NCBI GenBank assembly: GCA_024752435.1
Contig: CP103025.1
Location: 1,612,001 to 1,676,000 of the forward strand
Length of the DNA stretch: 64,000 nucleotides
Source of the DNA: Allantophomopsis cytisporea
Taxonomy: Eukaryota > Ascomycota > Leotiomycetes > Phacidiales > Phacidiaceae
Direction of reading: 5' to 3'
Both the position numbers and the translations under genes were made by a program. Under the pieces are notes generated by a model that did not search any database, was not told the origin of the DNA, and saw only the letters and a list, made by a program, of their open reading frames with translations. The stretch's first letter is position 1, and every line of letters starts with the position of its first letter. Positions 37,000 to 47,721 of this stretch are shown in pieces.

Positions 37000-39157
37000 T
37001 CTGACAAGAAATAAACAAGACAAACAAGCTGTAATATGTATGGATAGGGAAGGGTTTTCTCTTTGGTGGGAAAAGAAGTCAGGAATCGTGTTCTTTCTCC
37101 TTCAACTTTTCCCTCTTTATTTTTTTTTCTTCTGTCACAGGCAATTGCTTCTGTGAGTAGATGGGGAAGAGAGTTACTGGCAGAAGCGCTACTCCACACT
37201 CCACGGAATCAGTGAGTGGTAGGGGGAGGGTGACCTTATCTTAGTGCGCCACAGCCTCGAAATTGGGACGAGGCTGGCGACTTGCATTACTTCCCTGAGC
37301 ACCTAGACGCAATCCGTTCCAATGAGAACGCCACGAACGGCGGGCCTCCGAAACTCCCAAGTAGAGAGGGTGAGATATTCGAGTTGAGAGCTGGTTTTGC
37401 AATATGTGAAGGTCGTTTCAAGTAAAGTAAGGTAGTGCGAATGTAGTGAAGGTAGTCTAGGATCAGGATCTGACCACGGAAGAGGAGAGGAAGTAGTTAG
37501 AGGAAGGAATAAGGAATGTTACACAACCGATTAAAAGGATATCTGTTCATGTATTTTCTATAAGTATCTTCATGCAATTCTGGTTGCTTCTGTTTTATCC
37601 TAATTCTTGCAGTTTGTACGAAGCATGCCAGTCATTACTGAAAGAAACAAGATAGCCTTCCTTGGCTACGTAGACTGCAAATACCACTCAATACGTTATG
37701 AGCATATGAGCGTACGAGCTGAGTAAGAGAGTAAAAGTGACCGATCGAGTGACTGGCACTGGTGTAGGGGAGGTGAAGGGGAAGAGAGATTCCCGTCCAT
37801 ATCATACCTACATTAACTGCGGTAACGGTAACGGTAGCAGTTCAGCTCAATTTGACTTACAGGCATGTCGATGAGCGGGTGTTTGTTGAGGTTGGGTTGA
37901 ATCGATACCCTGATGCCCTCCTACCTACCTTACGAAGCACATTACCTCACCTTACTTGCATACTACTGACCGTACCTTGTTCAAATCATGTCGATGGCAC
38001 ATCAAGTCCGTCAGTTATGTACCTCGACAATGTGGGGAGCGAGCGGTTTTCGGGTGATTTCGAATTGGTCGCATTCATACAAGAACTTGTACGCACGATA
38101 CGACGTACGAGAGGGGATAGATATCGAGTGCTTTCTTTACTTTGAAATTAGAAGAAGTATTGAAGGTGGTGCTTCGACCTTTTTCTTTTCCTTTCGTTTC
38201 CTTTCCTTTCCTTTTCTTTCTTCGTCTTTGTTCGCATATCATATCATATGCTTTCCCAAGCGGCCTGTTGCCTTCTTTTGTAGGTTCAGGGTCGACAGCA
38301 GACTGCATTTTCTGACACGCCACAAATACCGAACGAATACCCTAACATCGTACTGTGGAAATCACCTTACCGACCTTTTACCTGACTACCTTGGACTACA
38401 AACAACTACAGCTACGACTACACCTACAAATACAAAGTCAATGCCGATGTGATACGCACATTGCATTTACATACCCATTGTAGAGTAAAGTACGGACTGA
38501 CTGTACAGTTTCTAGCCAAATGATACAACTCAAGATGCGTGTGTATGTCCTGCATTACCCTGCACTCATATATTATACAATTACAATGAGCCTGGACAAA
38601 ACAATACGTAGTGTTTTGAGTCGAATTGCTTGGCCAGAATACAGAATACTGCCTATTGAGATATTCATACTCATACTCATACATATTATGTATAATATGC
38701 ACTCACTTTTACGTAGCTACATTCTACGATACCACCTCAGCCTTCTCATCCTCTCTTCACCTCTTTATTTAACAGCCCAACGATTCATTCACGACAGAAT
38801 ATCTTACTCTACCCTACCCAACCATACGCGTTGCTCATTGCATGATGCACCCCTGCATTCTTCCCAAAATACTGTCGCCTTGCGAACATTTGCGGCCCTT
38901 TTGTTCACGAGCCCATGAGCCCACAGCAATCTAGAACCCAGCAGCCCAAATCCAAGCATCAAGGCCAAGGCCATATGAAAGCACGATACGTAGTACGAAG
39001 TAGAGTGCCGTGACCGTCAATGATGTTCCGTGTTCTTGTAAATTGCTCCGGCGATAGTAATACGAATTTGCCGTACCTTTGACAAGGCAGGTACAAGCAA
39101 ATTGTACGTACGAGCGCAGTGCTCCAGAAACCCAACTCATAATGCCATTGCGAAAAC

Positions 39158-39177
39158 AGCACTGCCGAGGCAGTGCT
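39158..39177. repeat. perfect 9-bp inverted repeat
   Basis: AGCACTGCC and its complement are separated by two bases (GA). It is an isolated hairpin; no adjoining gene or U-run is seen that would make it a terminator. Confidence 0.7.
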
Positions 39178-40022
39178 CGAGCAGCCAGCTGAGTTGCTCA
39201 TCACAAACTCCCGTTATTTGTTGAAACGAAACGTTAGGCGGGAAGGAAGAAAATTTACTTCCATGATCCCCGTCGATATAAATAAATTACATGCCTTCTC
39301 GCCCTGTCCTCAATTTCCTTGTACTACAAACGGAGACTCGAACGCTTTCCCGCTAGCTTTAAAGATTTCAGCGTCACACAGCATGGCAATAAGGTTGCTA
39401 TTCGAAGTCGCACGAACAAGTCAGAGTACAATGCACCGCAAGTAGAAGCCCTTGTCTATGGAAGCATCTAGCCCTTCGACGCCATCTGCAAGGCGTCGAC
39501 GGAACCCGAGGTGCCGTGAAGTTCTCGGATAAGGTGGGAAAGAAAAGAAGTCGCGCAGTTGAAGATGAGTGGGAAATGAATGAATTATTACGAGTATTAT
39601 GCCCTGTACAACATAGCTATTCTGGTCTCTGGAGCACTGGAGGTGGTTCATGATGCATGTGGTGGTGTAACGATACAAATCGTTACCATGACAACACAAT
39701 GTTGATATTGACCAGATATTGCGCGCTTTGATGAGAACAAAATGAGATGGAAGCTGCTGGTATAGGACTCCTTTTCATCCCCAATATATTCGAAAGTCGT
39801 TATAAGATGCATCATGATCGTTTGATATATGCCCAAGTGATACTGAGTTATATTTCCTTAAAAATATTATAGGAGTTCTCTAGAGACTAGTTTGTGTCAT
39901 ATAACGAGATATTATTTATGGAGAAACATGTATAGGCAGATAAAGAAGATCACAAAGGAGGATTAATTAACCAATCGAGTCATGTTTCCTGCCACCTGCC
40001 ACGCTAAATACTTACAATATGC

Positions 40023-40330
40023 TTATATAAAGACATCACGCTTGAATCCATAGAAAAGACAAGGCATCATCTTTCCAAGACAGTTCATCTCAGCCCGGCA
40101 GTACGGTGCCAAACCGATGACAGAAGAATCGATAGAAATGATGGCTTCGATCATCTCTACAAGATTAGCACCAAACCAGAAGCGAGATCTAAGTGCGTGT
40201 TCTCTGGTACTGTCGGGCTTCTGACGAAGCGGATGCATGAAGGTGCTCAGAAGTTGGAGAGGCAAGTTTCAAAACTTGTCCTACTCCGATAGAGTCTAAA
40301 TTCTCAGGCCCCAGAAACGAAGTCGCTGTC
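40023..40330 (-). pseudogene. possible remnant of a DAPG-hydrolase-like gene
   Basis: A minus-strand frame of about 80 codons has a protein-like sequence with a TREHALRSRFWFGANL segment, similar in style to the MRSRFWLG motif I associate with the DAPG hydrolase (PhiG) family. The frame ends at 40023 and has no matching exon with the rest of such a protein on either side. If the assignment is right this is a fragment. It lies in AT-rich, otherwise empty DNA, which fits gene decay. Confidence 0.25.
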
Positions 40331-42233
40331 ACAAGCGCTTCGATTTTTTTGATTCTTTTTACGGAATCACAGGGGTGAGAGATGTGTAAGTAGATGAGTT
40401 GGGGCTACCAATAGTCAAATTGAGCGGCGATGCGTTGTAGAAGCCAATCGAAAGGGATGTGGTATCTTTGACGAAGGATATTACGTTCTAGAATCGCTCA
40501 CATTAGGTCTGTTGATACCATGTCAAACATATATACCTAAGTGGCTATCTCATCATGACTGCGCCCTGATGCAATTACTCCAGTATATCTGTGCGCACTT
40601 GAATTCCCCAGCTTGTATTTGGTTGTGAACCTCAGATGCGCCACCAGTTGAACCTTTTGTCATCTTGAACTGAGTCCAAGGGCCATAAGTAAATCTTACA
40701 TCCGCCAGTCATTTGATTGAGTTCACTTCTGATAGTGATTTTCAAACTATCCTCATCAAAACACCATACTCATCTGGTATGAGCTCATAACTCTGAGCGC
40801 TACAAGAAGTTCATGTGTCTTCGAAATTGACACATATACTTCAAATAAGGTCGGTTTTGATAATGCTGAGGTCGTAAGGGGCGATACCACACGCCCATCA
40901 CTGAATTCAGCGGACAATGAAGTAATAATGTGACTCAACATGCACATATGGCTCTTGAAAGTCCTTGTCTTTGCAGTTAAGATGTTAGTTCGTAATATTC
41001 ATATCGAAGACAGTAGTAGAAGCTAGAAGCTGCTCAGAAATGCTAGCATTAAACAGGATAATCACTTGAAATTGAATATTGACCACGATGATCGCAGTGA
41101 TAAGAGTCTACTTTGCTGGAATATTATACAAGCTTTTCGGGGTTTGTTGTTAAGGATAAATTTATAAGATAAGTTATTGATGACTTCAAGTAGGATGTAC
41201 TATTATTATTCGATTCTGATACACACATTTATAACTTTTCTTCTACTCTTCTCACATATTAGAGCTTGATAGTTTAGCTCGGCTAAAATTTATCATTTAA
41301 CTTGTGAAGTCCAACGAAAAGACTAGTGTGTTAATTTTGAGAGCTATAGAAATGATATATCCTAAAGATACTATCATTCATAGTAACATGGTTGTTTCTT
41401 TAGAGGAGCCGAGAATAAAGCAAAGCTAAGTCAATACTCAAAGGATCCGTTATTCAGTATCGCCTTGTACTTGAGACACAAGCGATGAGTTATACAATGA
41501 TAAATCTTAGTTTTCTAGTAGGAGTAGTAACTACTCGAATATTCATTCAATTTAAGCACTTTTTAGTTTTCCATAATTTAAGAATAGTAGCAAAAGTTGG
41601 CATAAAGGGATAGAGTTGTATTCTACTAAGTATGATATCTTATTTCAGCTTTCTAGCCTGGAGAACATGCCAGTATACATAAATGATATGCTATATATAA
41701 CAAACGCTTCTATAAACGACCGGTATACTATCCAAAAGTATTGGTGGCTTATAAGAAAATGACGTCTCCCCACAGGAGGTTTCTTATCAGCACAGCATCT
41801 GATAAAGGCACTGATAATTCAACTTCTTTAGCTAACGCAGCTGTAGCAGAAATCGTTGAAAGCGACTTGATAATCATCTCGGATGTTGACATTGACTTGA
41901 AAATGAATGGAGCTTAACGGCGATACCGTTTATCGATACCAACAGCTCCGTCGGACCGCATCCTTCGGAACAGAGTTTACCTAGGCCGTGATAGTATCGA
42001 GGCTAGCTCGAATACGTAAGGCGGTCAAGCTCACAGCCCGCCTTCCCACCGCATTTTAGGCCACACGACCAGAAAGTCAAGATGCTGAGGACATCAGGAC
42101 AACCAACACAACCTGCAAATCTCACATACTCTCACCCTTCACATTCTCTTTCGAAGCTACATCTCATCCCAAGTCAACATCCCTTTGATCAAGGCCACCA
42201 TCGTAGCTTTATCCAAGCTCCAAAATCTCATAT

Positions 42234-43671
42234 ATGCCAAATACAATATCAACATTAGCTACTAAAGCATCACAGCGTCTCGCACTCACCACACGTCACA
42301 TCACTCCTCCCAACAGAGCCAATATGGCCACCCTGGGAGCTCCAGAGAAACGACACAAGGTCACCGTTGTTGGGTCTGGTAACTGGTAAGCCCGAGTTGC
42401 ATCTTACAATTCAATTGCCTACTAAATCATCACAGGGGTTCTACCATTGCAAAGATCGTAGCAGAGAACACCAGGGCACATCCAGAGCTCTTTGAGGAGG
42501 AAGTTCAGATGTGGGTTTTCGAAGAGGAGGTTGTCGACTCGAAGGATCCATCCAACCAATCTCCACAGAAGCTTACCACCCTCATCAACAAATACCACGA
42601 GAACGTCAAGTATCTCCCTGACATTAAGCTCCCTTCCAACCTTGTTGCCAACCCCTCCGTCGAAGATTCGGTTCGCAACTCCTCCATCCTCGTCTTTAAT
42701 CTTCCCCACCAATTTATTGGCAAGATTTCACAACAGCTCCAGGGTCACATCCTTCCTTTCGCTCGAGGTATTTCCTGCATCAAGGGTGTTGATGTCTCGG
42801 ACGCTCAAATATCACTTTTCTCCGAATCTATAGGTGCGGGTTTGGGCATATACTGCGGAGCATTGTCTGGGGCAAACATCGCCAACGAAGTTGCTTTGGA
42901 GAAATGGTCGGAGACTACAGTCGCCTACGATCCGCCACCTGTGGATTCTCGTGCCCCAACTCCTACAGGACCTACTCCAACAAGCTCCACTACCAACTTG
43001 GCACATATTCCCCACGATATAGGACACAAGGATGTTCGTGGTGCTATCTCAAAGGTCAAGTTGGCAGCATTGCCACAAGAATACCCACCTATCGATCATG
43101 CGCTTTTCAAGGCTCTTTTCCACCGACCATATTTCCACGTTCGCCTCGTCAGTGATGTAGCAGGAGTTTCGCTTTCTGGCGCTCTCAAGAACGTTGTCGC
43201 CCTTGCAGCAGGTTTTGTTGATGGTCGTGGCTGGGGAGACAACGCAAAGGCTGCTATTATGCGAGTTGGTCTTCTCGAAATGGTTAAGTTCGGCAAAGAA
43301 TTCTTTGGAGAGACTGTCGCAGCCGCCACTTTCACTGAAGAGAGTGCGGGTGTTGCGGATCTCATTACTAGCTGCAGTGGTGGCAGAAATTTCAGATGTG
43401 CTAAGCTATCTGTCCAAAGAGGTGTGAGCGTTGAGGAGGTTGAGAAGTCTGAGCTTAATGGACAGAAGCTTCAGGGATTGTCAACCGCAGCAGAAGTCAA
43501 TAGCTTCTTGAAAGCTAAAGGCAAGGAGGCTGACTATCCTTTGCTTACCGCCGTTTATGGTATGTCTTGTGTTTTCTACTCTTGTGTACGTATATTGACA
43601 GCTTTCCAGATATTCTGCAAGGCAGAAACACGGTCGATGATATCCCAAACCTGCTTAACAAAGATGATTAA
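42234..43671 (+). CDS. GPD1: glycerol-3-phosphate dehydrogenase (NAD+)
   Basis: Three exons (42234-42385, 42436-43559, 43610-43671) encode 445 residues from the first ATG. The nucleotide-binding motif VVGSGNWGSTIAK is at residues 45-57, followed by FNLPHQFI, SGANIANEVA, DVAGVSLSGALKNVVALAAG with the catalytic Lys, and the substrate-site region GVADLITSCSGGRNFRCAK. The enzyme reduces dihydroxyacetone phosphate to glycerol-3-phosphate for glycerol and lipid synthesis and redox balance. The 30 residues before Met31 contain RLALTTRHI (15-23), aligned with the PTS2 peroxisomal signal of yeast Gpd1. ATG1 has T at -3 whereas the ATG of Met31 at 42324 has A at -3 and G at +4, so leaky scanning could yield forms with and without the signal. 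A loop of about 30 residues rich in Pro/Ser/Thr near residue 200 is a fungal insertion. Confidence 0.95.
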
Positions 43672-44067
43672 GTTAGGACATGCAATTTAATAGAGTAATG
43701 GAAATACCAGAAAAATGTCGTGAATATGGCACGACCAATTTTGATAGAAATAGATCTTACTTCAACCCAAATAACTGGGATTGTAAGTCTTTTTTTTTTG
43801 TTTGCCCTATCGGAGCAAGTTGCAAATCTGTGGGTTTACTGGTGAGACATAAAATCATACGCAACTGTTGGGTTCTCTGGGTTTGTTAACATTACAGTAT
43901 TGTAACTATGAGTGAACGTGCGAAATAGATCAAGGGTTTAGAGACTGGGAATGGTAAGATAGAGATAGTGGGGGGAAGTCCTACTATGACATAAGTGTAC
44001 ATAAGTGACATCTGATGGTCAAAGAGAGACATTCTTCGGATTTCTTTTCAATGTATTGTATTGCATG
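43672..44067. other. intergenic between convergent genes
   Basis: This is 3' sequence of the GPD and HIT zinc-finger genes. A T run lies at 43791-43799. Nothing else is recognised. Confidence 0.5.
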
Positions 44068-44954
44068 TCAGTAATCTTCGCCATTAAGGAGCTGCGATAT
44101 GATCCTGGCGTTTTCCTCTGCAACTTCCTGCTGTACTATCGTAGCAGCATCGACGCCATCATTCGACCGATCTTGGGCTACAACAAGTTTAAGTACCAGC
44201 TCTTCAAACTCCCGAACCCCTTCTCCCCCCTTTCCGTATTCTTGTTGGGCTCGTCGAAGAGCCGCAATACCATCTTGTGTGCCCCGCTCTTGAGTCCATG
44301 GCCCTCGACCTCTTCCCCTTCCGCCTCTTCCTCTACCACCTCTACGACCTCTACTTGATTGCCAATCATCAATATGGCTTTCACTTATGGAGTCTTCAAT
44401 AGGTGCTTGCGTATGAGAATGGATCTCGCGAAGCTGCGATCGCAGCCGCGGAAACATTATGAACAGAGTCTGAAGCTCTTGCGACGTTTCTAGCACCGAG
44501 AATGGACTACGAGCTCCTTTAGCGGCGACGGTACCTGGTTGAGCATTTACAGCTGGAGCTGGCGGCTGCTCTGGCTCCACAGTTGCTGGGGACTCGGCTT
44601 CGATGTCATCAGCATGAGTTGCTTTGTGTTGGACTGAACAGGCTACAGAGCAGCTAACATATGTCAGTATATGTGCGACATTTCTCTAGGACTCCCAGGA
44701 GATACTTACTATGGCAACTCGCAGCGAACGCATTTATATTTCGACTCTTTCTCTGTGCAAACCCCGCAAATCTTTATTTGAGGCTGTTGTGGTACTGGAC
44801 TTGTCGCGTTAGAGTCTTCTAGCAATGTTAATTGTTGTGTTAGAACTTGATTTGTATCCCCGCCAGCTCCCAATTCATGTTCCGGCTGCTTGCTGGCTTG
44901 CATGACAATCTGGTCTGGGAGTTGTGCAAGGTTATTGTCCTCTGTGGTAGACAT
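44068..44954 (-). CDS. HIT-type zinc-finger protein (ZNHIT3/Hit1-like)
   Basis: Two exons (44954-44710 and 44653-44068) encode 276 residues. The zf-HIT domain, about residues 66-97, spans the intron: CGVCTEKESKYKCVRCELP then YCSVACSVQHKATH, giving the expected C-x2-C, C-x2-C, C-x3-C and H-type ligands. HIT fingers occur in proteins of box C/D snoRNP assembly (Hit1/ZNHIT3, Bcd1/ZNHIT6) and chromatin remodelling. The C-terminal layout, with RSQLREIHSHTQ and a helical end, is closest to ZNHIT3-type proteins, but those are usually about 155 residues. This one has an extended Gln-rich N-terminus and an Arg/Gly-rich stretch (RGRRGGRGRGGRGRGRG), which suggests RNA contact. It is divergent from the gene at 45236, with 281 bases between. 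Confidence 0.85.
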
Positions 44955-45235
44955 TTTGTTGTATTGGGTTACAAGGCACGATAATAAGGCAATCAGGCAA
45001 GCTCTACTCGAGTCGCACCGTTCTAACGAAACAATGTCGTAGGCCAGCATCATCGTCCATCTGCGCATTTACTCTCTACCCACACTACGAATAATTCCGT
45101 CAACAAACAAAAGAAATTATCAGTTGTCAAAGTCATACCTCTAATTTATCCTGTAGCTTACTAGTCGAGTCAACAAAAAGCCGACGACGTACTGCGCCAT
45201 TAAAGCTCCACTTGATACTTTCCCATCTCATCCTT

Positions 45236-45667
45236 ATGAATACTGTCAAATCTTTCTGGTATATCTTGCTCAACACCTCGCCACATACTGTACTTGGAAG
45301 CTAACTGTAGCTTAGGGTTGGCTGGGGCGCACTGTGCGTGGCTGGCGGCGGTGCGTACTACTTTGCTAAGGGAGAGATCAATAAGGACCGTAAAGCAAAG
45401 CATGAAGCAATGTTAAGGAAGCGAGCATTGGCCGAAAGCTTGGAATACTCCTACAGCACCAATTCTACCCCATCCTCCAAAATTGGCTCTGCTACAGGAA
45501 AGAATACCAACAAAGAAGACATGTCAAGCTCGCCAGCCCAAGAGGCAACCTCAGATCCTGCCCCGACTAGACATGCTCCTGAGAATGAAGGTCAGAAAGT
45601 CTTCGAGAAGAGCAAATACGAAGCCAGTGAGCCATTCAGGTCAAAGAAGGGCGATCGATTCAGTTAA
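45236..45667 (+). CDS. small single-helix protein, DUF4748-like
   Basis: A 23-base first exon (45236-45258) and a second exon (45316-45667) encode 124 residues. The N-terminus after splicing reads MNTVKSFWVGWGALCVAGGG followed by AYYFAKGEINKDRKAKHEA. The single glycine-rich membrane-type helix followed by a basic helix is typical of a small fungal and animal family of uncharacterised, probably mitochondrial proteins (DUF4748 from memory). The remaining 80 residues are Ser/Glu/Lys-rich and likely disordered. The first exon was found because the Trp codon split TG|G keeps frame at donor GTATAT and acceptor CTTAG. The function is unknown. Confidence 0.75.
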
Positions 45668-46277
45668 AAGACTTGTATACGGTCTCTAGCCAAACGATTC
45701 ATCTCGAGATAAAGGTCCAACAATACCCCCCCCACACACAGTTCTAGGGAGAATGAAAAAGAGTGAGTAGTGTTTCGGGTCGAATCACTTTGCCAGAGAC
45801 TGTGTTATCAAGCCGTACCTATTTTATGACCAAGTTTATGATAAGGTTGAAAAGTTAGTAAGAAGCATGCGAATTTTTCATGTACAATACAAATCCACTC
45901 ATTAATTTAAGATCAGCTCTGTCATGAGCAAAGGCTTTATTGGTAATAACGGGTCTTTGTGTTTGGCGAGCTCTATATTGGCAATGCAAAAGGTCTACAA
46001 AAGTGGATGGGACGGACTATGGGGTCAATAAGCAGGCTGAATGTAAGCCAAGAACGCCCTTGAGAATTTTGATAGTGAGATAAAGTGAACCTCTCATTTT
46101 CACTGAAGTACTGATCTTGTATGGTGCCTCAAGTGTAATATTGTATAATTTATTATTTTATATTTTCTAGACAGGTCAAATAGAATAAACAAATTGACCT
46201 ATAAGCTTCATCCAATGCTTTTCTGGATATATTGACTCGCTTGCCAATGAACATAATTACCAATCAGTAGGATCGGA
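45668..46277. other. intergenic between convergent genes
   Basis: AT-rich 3' flanks. It includes a segment at 45777-45810 resembling 55788-55818 (see findings). No gene is seen. Confidence 0.5.
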
Positions 46278-47092
46278 TCAATCAACCAATCTTGCCATGC
46301 CAAGTCCATCAAACATAGGCAATAGGAACGTCTCAAGTCTTGGTTCGTTAACCATCTGCTTATTAAACTCATCCAAAGCCTTCATATCATTACTTCTCCA
46401 AAGCTCCTCTCCCTGGCTCTTGAGTTTGAGAGCCCAGGGATTGGCATCACTCGGATCAGCGATGAGACCACGACGAAGCACATTATCTGCGAGGATGATT
46501 CCACCAGGCTTTAAGATACGAGTTGAAGTTGAGCCAGGAGATGAAAGTTCCAGAATGGTTGACAAGTATGCAGGGTATGACACCTTATCTGCATCAATGA
46601 AGATGAGGTCAAAAGGCTCAGAAATCTTTGCAGGTAGTGTCTTCAGACTGGCCGATTATTAGCTCACACGTACGCCTTTCATCTGATAAGAGGTTATACT
46701 TACGACTCTTTCGCATCGCCCACAATGACATCCACATTTTGTATGTCATTCTTCGTCATGACATCTTTTGCAGTCTGCGCATACTCCTCACTGAACTCCA
46801 ATGTTGTCACTTGGCCATCCTTTCCGACGGCCTGAGCCCATCCGAGCGCGGAGAAGCCTACAAAGCATCCAATCTCAAGGATCCGCTTGGTGCCAAGAGC
46901 CTTTGCTATCCAGACTTGAAATTGAGCTTGTAGAGGAGAGATCATATAATTTGCAGCCGAGTGGTTCTTGGACGTGTCGGCATGCAGATCAAGGATGACC
47001 TGAGGGAGCTTGGTTGAGTGTTCTTCAGCATAAGTGGTCACTTTTTCGGCGACTTGTGCATTTGGATAGAGCTGAGTAGTGCTTTCTTTCAT
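46278..47092 (-). CDS. class I SAM-dependent O-methyltransferase (CCoAOMT/COMT type)
   Basis: Two exons (47092-46704 and 46647-46278) joined by a 56-base GTAAGT intron encode 252 residues. Motifs of family 3 O-methyltransferases are in order: a helical N-terminus with NYMISPLQAQFQVWI, SAM motif I RILEIGCFVGFSALGWAQA, TLEFSEEYAQTA with the acidic ribose ligand, VIVGDAKESLKTLP across the splice, FDLIFIDADKVSYPAYL with the metal-binding Asp, and GGIILADNVLRRG. The cation-dependent catechol or caffeoyl-type chemistry is inferred from these motifs. The physiological substrate is unknown. The start at MKESTTQ was chosen because the residues before it are not family-like. It is divergent from the Zng1 gene, 629 bases away, with no other biosynthetic gene nearby. 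Confidence 0.88.
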
Positions 47093-47721
47093 TTTGAAGC
47101 AGGAGACCTTGAAAAGACTATAACCAGAATAAGAGATAAAATGATCGAGAAACAATTAATAAGGTACACTTCTCAAACGGTGAGTAACTTGGTGTCTTAT
47201 CATTGAGATTCAGTGATAGCCTTGCATATAAGGCTGCAAGTTGACATCATATCTCCAAGCTTTTCTACCCTATTATTGCAACATTTATGCGGGCAGCACG
47301 AGCACCTCAACCTTTCCACAGAACTATTCAGGAAACTTCCGAACCTCAAAATGTTGTCACGTTCAAATTTCAGCAGAGATTTGATTTGGCAGAGGATAAA
47401 TAAATAACCAAAGGAGAGGCGTAATTTTAGAACTCCGAAGCCAACTTTGAGTTGACTTTACTTACTTCATTTGGATACGTTAGTACTTATGTATTTTGCC
47501 TGTTACTTTGCCTCTGCTTTGTCTCGATGGATTTTCTAGGCGGCTCAAATCTTATTCTGCCTGGGATCCCAGGAGTCAAGCAAGCGGTACCTATCACCGG
47601 GCAACAAATCATCAAGGCTGCCACTCGAGGCTGAGAAATTCCTGCTACCATACCTAGGTAAGTACTTAGAAATATTACTTTCAATCGCATTACTAAACCG
47701 GCGTCCTATATCAGAAACAAC
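47093..47721. other. intergenic, divergent promoter region
   Basis: Upstream regions of the O-methyltransferase (minus) and Zng1 (plus) genes. A possible upstream frame at 47452-47634 lacks family features. Confidence 0.5.

Larger units (their letters stand above)
37000..42233. other. long gene-poor, partly AT-rich interval
   Basis: No complete gene is visible in 5.2 kb. Base composition becomes clearly AT-rich between about 39.6 and 41.9 kb, with many stops in all frames, then changes abruptly near 41.9 kb to normal composition before the GPD gene. A hydrolase-like fragment at 40023-40330 and a hairpin at 39158-39177 are listed separately. The AT-rich part could be an old repeat altered by repeat-induced point mutation, but no element is recognisable. 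Confidence 0.5.

Noticed and set aside
44005..44358. Plus-strand Ser/Thr-rich frame opposite the HIT zinc-finger gene
   Set aside because: It is the complement of the Arg/Gly-rich coding segment; the zinc finger and splice phases support the minus strand.
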